Shown here: positions 61,800 to 64,000 of the stretch, piece after piece | Position numbering within the stretch: position 1 is the stretch's first letter | Layout: each line of letters opens with the position of its first letter | DNA from: Glacieibacterium arshaanense | GTDB taxonomy: Bacteria; Pseudomonadota; Alphaproteobacteria; Sphingomonadales; Sphingomonadaceae | Assembly (NCBI RefSeq): GCF_004681125.1 | Contig: NZ_SIHO01000001.1 | Coordinates: forward strand, 1,065,149 to 1,129,148 | DNA: 64,000 nt | Direction: 5' to 3' | Notes under the pieces: model-generated | What the model was told of the DNA's origin: nothing | Databases searched by the model: none | What the model saw: the letters and a program-made list of their open reading frames with translations, nothing else | Program-made: the position numbers and the translations under genes

Positions 61800-63514
61800 A
61801 TATCGGCGTAAACGTGCCGTTCGGCGACAGCGCCGGGGTGCGTCAGTGCGCCCTTGCTCGCTGGACCGACATTCTGTGCATAGCGCCACAAAGCGCCTGA
61901 CTGATAGGCGTTGGTGCGCGGCGCCCAGCCGGCACGACGTGCCGTCAGCACATGCGCAGGCACATCCAAGTCAATAGTGCCGGCAGCAGCGTCGATCGTG
62001 ATAATATCGCCGTTTTCGACCAGCGCAATCGGGCCGCCATCGGCGGCTTCTGGGCCGACATGGCCGATGCAGAAGCCGCGCGTCGCGCCTGAAAAGCGCC
62101 CGTCGGTGATCAGCGCGACCTTTTCGCCCATACCCTGGCCGTAAAGCGCGGCAGTGGTCGACAGCATCTCGCGCATGCCGGGACCGCCCTTGGGGCCTTC
62201 GTAGCGAATGACGATGACTTCGCCCTCGTTGATGGTACGTGCTTCGACGGCGGCGAACGCATCTTCCTCGCACTCGAAAACCCGTGCCGGGCCGGTGAAC
62301 TGTAGCTTGTGCATGCCGGCAACCTTGACGATGGCGCCATCGGGCGCGAGCGAGCCGCGCAGTCCGACTACGCCGCCAGTCGGCGACAGCGGCGACGACA
62401 CTGGATAAATGACCTTCTGGTCAGGGTTCCACGTCACTTCGTCGATGTTCTCGCCGATGGTCTTGCCGGTCACCGTCATGCAGTCGCGGTGGATCAGGCC
62501 GGCGTCCATCAGCGTCTTCATCACCATGTAGACGCCGCCGGCATCGTGCATGTCCTTGGCGACATACTTCCCGCCGGGCTTGAGGTCGGCGATGTATGGT
62601 GTCGTCTTGAAGACTTCGGCGACATCGAACAGGTCGAAGTCGATCCCCGCCTCGCTCGCCATCGCCGGCAGGTGCAGTGCGCCGTTGGTCGAACCACCCG
62701 TGGCGGCCACGACGCGCGCCGCGTTGATGAACGCCTCGCGCGTGCAGATGTCGCGCGGCCGGATGTTCTTGGCGAGCAGCTCCATCACCTGCACGCCGGC
62801 GGCGCGCGCGATGTCGGCGCGGCTGAGGTACGGCGCCGGCACCATGTTCGAATTGGGCAGCGACAGCCCTATAGCTTCACCGACGCACGCCATGGTGTTC
62901 GCGGTGTACTGGCCTCCGCACGCGCCGTGGCCAGGGCACGCGACCTTTTCGAGCGCGATCAGCTCGGACAAGGGGCAATTGCCCGCGCCATATTTGCCGA
63001 CCGCTTCGAACACATCGACGACGGTGACGTCATTGCCGTGGAATACACCCGGCAGGATCGAGCCGCCGTAGACGAAGATCGACGGCACGTTGAGGCGCAG
63101 CATCGCCATCATCATGCCAGGCAGCGACTTGTCGCATCCGGCAAAGCCGACGAGCGCGTCATAGCAATGCCCGCGGACGCTGACTTCGACCGAGTCGGCG
63201 ATGATCTCGCGGCTAACTAGCGACGATTTCATGCCCTGGTGGCCCATCGCGATGCCGTCGGTGACGGTGATGGTGTTAAAGCGCCGCGGCATGCCGCCGT
63301 TGGCGATGACGCCCTCGCGCGCCACGTCAGCCTGCGCATCGAGCGCAGTGTTGCACGGCGCTGAATCATTACCTGCCGACACTACCCCGACGAATGGCTT
63401 GGCGATGTCTTCCTCGGTTAAACCCATCGCGTAATAATAGCTGCGGTGCGGCGCACGCTCGGGGCCGACCGAAACATGGCGGCTGGGCAGCTTGGATTTG
63501 TCAAAACGGGTCAT
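61796..63514 (-). CDS. ilvD: Dihydroxy-acid dehydratase
   Basis: The 572-residue enzyme matches IlvD throughout. The three cluster cysteines are in SAPCNT (Cys54), [10 protein letters not shown] and [13 protein letters not shown], and the C-terminal [15 protein letters not shown] is typical. It makes 2-keto acids in valine, leucine and isoleucine synthesis with an iron-sulfur cluster. No other ilv gene is nearby. Confidence 0.96.
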   Translation of the reverse strand: MTRFDKSKLPSRHVSVGPERAPHRSYYYAMGLTEEDIAKPFVGVVSAGNDSAPCNTALDAQADVAREGVIANGGMPRRFNTITVTDGIAMGHQGMKSSLVSREIIADSVEVSVRGHCYDALVGFAGCDKSLPGMMMAMLRLNVPSIFVYGGSILPGVFHGNDVTVVDVFEAVGKYGAGNCPLSELIALEKVACPGHGACGGQYTANTMACVGEAIGLSLPNSNMVPAPYLSRADIARAAGVQVMELLAKNIRPRDICTREAFINAARVVAATGGSTNGALHLPAMASEAGIDFDLFDVAEVFKTTPYIADLKPGGKYVAKDMHDAGGVYMVMKTLMDAGLIHRDCMTVTGKTIGENIDEVTWNPDQKVIYPVSSPLSPTGGVVGLRGSLAPDGAIVKVAGMHKLQFTGPARVFECEEDAFAAVEARTINEGEVIVIRYEGPKGGPGMREMLSTTAALYGQGMGEKVALITDGRFSGATRGFCIGHVGPEAADGGPIALVENGDIITIDAAAGTIDLDVPAHVLTARRAGWAPRTNAYQSGALWRYAQNVGPASKGALTHPGAVAERHVYADI

Positions 63515-63620
63515 GGCACGGGCCTTTCAAGAACGACCGGTCAATGGCCGATGGACGCCCCATAGGTCAACATTTCGATTTGGCTTGCACGCGCCGGCGA
63601 ATGGCCGTTGATTGCGCGTT

Positions 63621-64000
63621 ATGTTCGATACGGACCAATTTGTCTCCGATTGCCTTGACGCCGTGCGCGCCGACCGCTCTCACCGCGGTGTGCTCGAAGT
63701 CATGCAGCGGGCGCTTGCCGATCCGGCGGCGGTGCGTGCAGCGTTTGCCACGCCGCAGGCGGGTGTGCTGGCGCCGCTGTTCCGCTCGGACGAACTCACC
63801 GTGCTCAACGTCATCTGGAAGCCGGCGATGGCGGTGCCGCCGCACAACCATAACATGTGGGCAGTGATCGGCGTCTATGACGGGCGCGAGGACAACATCT
63901 TCTGGAAGCGTCTGCCCGACGGACGCGTCACGGCGGCGGGCGCGCAATCGCTGTCGGCAGGCGATGTCGTGCCCCTAGGCCGCGACATCATCCATTCAGT
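63621..64000 (+). CDS. Cysteine dioxygenase-like cupin protein, 3' end outside the window
   Basis: The frame is open from ATG 63621 through the right edge (126 codons). VPPHNHNMWAVIGVYDGREDN around residues 73-93 gives the metal-binding histidines and glycine pattern of cysteine dioxygenase type I and related thiol dioxygenases. Family proteins use iron to oxidise thiols. The missing C-terminal half prevents closer naming. It is divergent from ilvD across 106 bases. Confidence 0.8.
   Translation, partial: MFDTDQFVSDCLDAVRADRSHRGVLEVMQRALADPAAVRAAFATPQAGVLAPLFRSDELTVLNVIWKPAMAVPPHNHNMWAVIGVYDGREDNIFWKRLPDGRVTAAGAQSLSAGDVVPLGRDIIHS

Overview
The window is high-GC, densely packed bacterial chromosome. 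The gene set points to an alphaproteobacterium, most likely Sphingomonadales: an NDUFS4-like complex I accessory subunit, a DUF3775 protein, a yajC-secD-secF block ending in an Mth938-like gene, a decarboxylase plus deoxyhypusine-synthase-like polyamine pair, and a PhoQ-like two-component system with a PepSY-like partner. This placement is inference from gene content and style; no rRNA is present to settle it. I see no phage, insertion sequence, CRISPR array or integrase. About 66 protein genes and two tRNAs fill the window, and no stretch longer than about 300 bases lacks an annotated feature.

Layout. 1-1.5 kb: a TIR/TolB-like/TPR signalling protein running off the left edge. 1.6-5.9 kb: a membrane-anchored PAPS-type sulfotransferase, a small membrane protein and an arylsulfotransferase-like propeller, then a potassium-channel-like protein with a degenerate filter. 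5.9-11.3 kb: quinone oxidoreductase, acyl-CoA synthetase, DUF2177, ribosomal protein bL31, HAD hydrolase, zinc alcohol dehydrogenase. 11.3-16 kb: a cobalamin riboswitch controlling a complete btuB-btuF-btuC-btuD uptake operon. 16-22 kb: a leucine/isovalerate catabolic operon (liuB, a secreted NTF2-like gene, liuC, liuD, liuA) closed by a hairpin. 22-28.7 kb: TSUP permease, SDR, small proteins, tRNA-Met, then isoaspartyl peptidase, ferredoxin reductase, nitronate monooxygenase and DUF3775. 28.7-32.1 kb: the Sec block. 32.2-35 kb: a DUF815 ATPase and two DUF3011 repeat proteins. 35-39.5 kb: tRNA-Arg, NDUFS4-like, hrpB, polyprenyl diphosphate synthase, chorismate mutase. 39.5-42 kb: histidine kinase, response regulator and PepSY-like protein. 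42-47 kb: ABC-F ATPase, PHA depolymerase, ABC exporter. 47-53.8 kb: glycerol kinase and glycerol-3-phosphate dehydrogenase, an NTF2-like protein, amidohydrolase, threonine dehydratase family protein. 54-56.5 kb: the polyamine pair behind a structured leader. 56.6-64 kb: HtrA protease, MAPEG, YdeI-like, RNA methyltransferase, NAD(P)HX repair enzyme, lipoprotein, ilvD, and a thiol-dioxygenase-like cupin cut by the right edge.

The most notable observations concern regulation and repeats. The btuB leader holds a 13-nt perfect anti-Shine-Dalgarno and a competing hairpin, giving an explicit translational switch. The decarboxylase leader can hide its Shine-Dalgarno in a 9-bp stem. A family of three roughly 90-125 bp inverted-repeat elements sits tightly against gene ends, and one appears to supply the ribosome binding site of hrpB, whose best start is a non-standard ATC. 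Two adjacent secreted proteins share five copies of an invariant four-cysteine module joined by Gly/Tyr/Pro or Asn linkers. Three convergent gene pairs end on the same CTAG. None of these is a proven new system; the riboswitch platform, the repeat family and the cysteine-repeat pair are the best candidates for follow-up.
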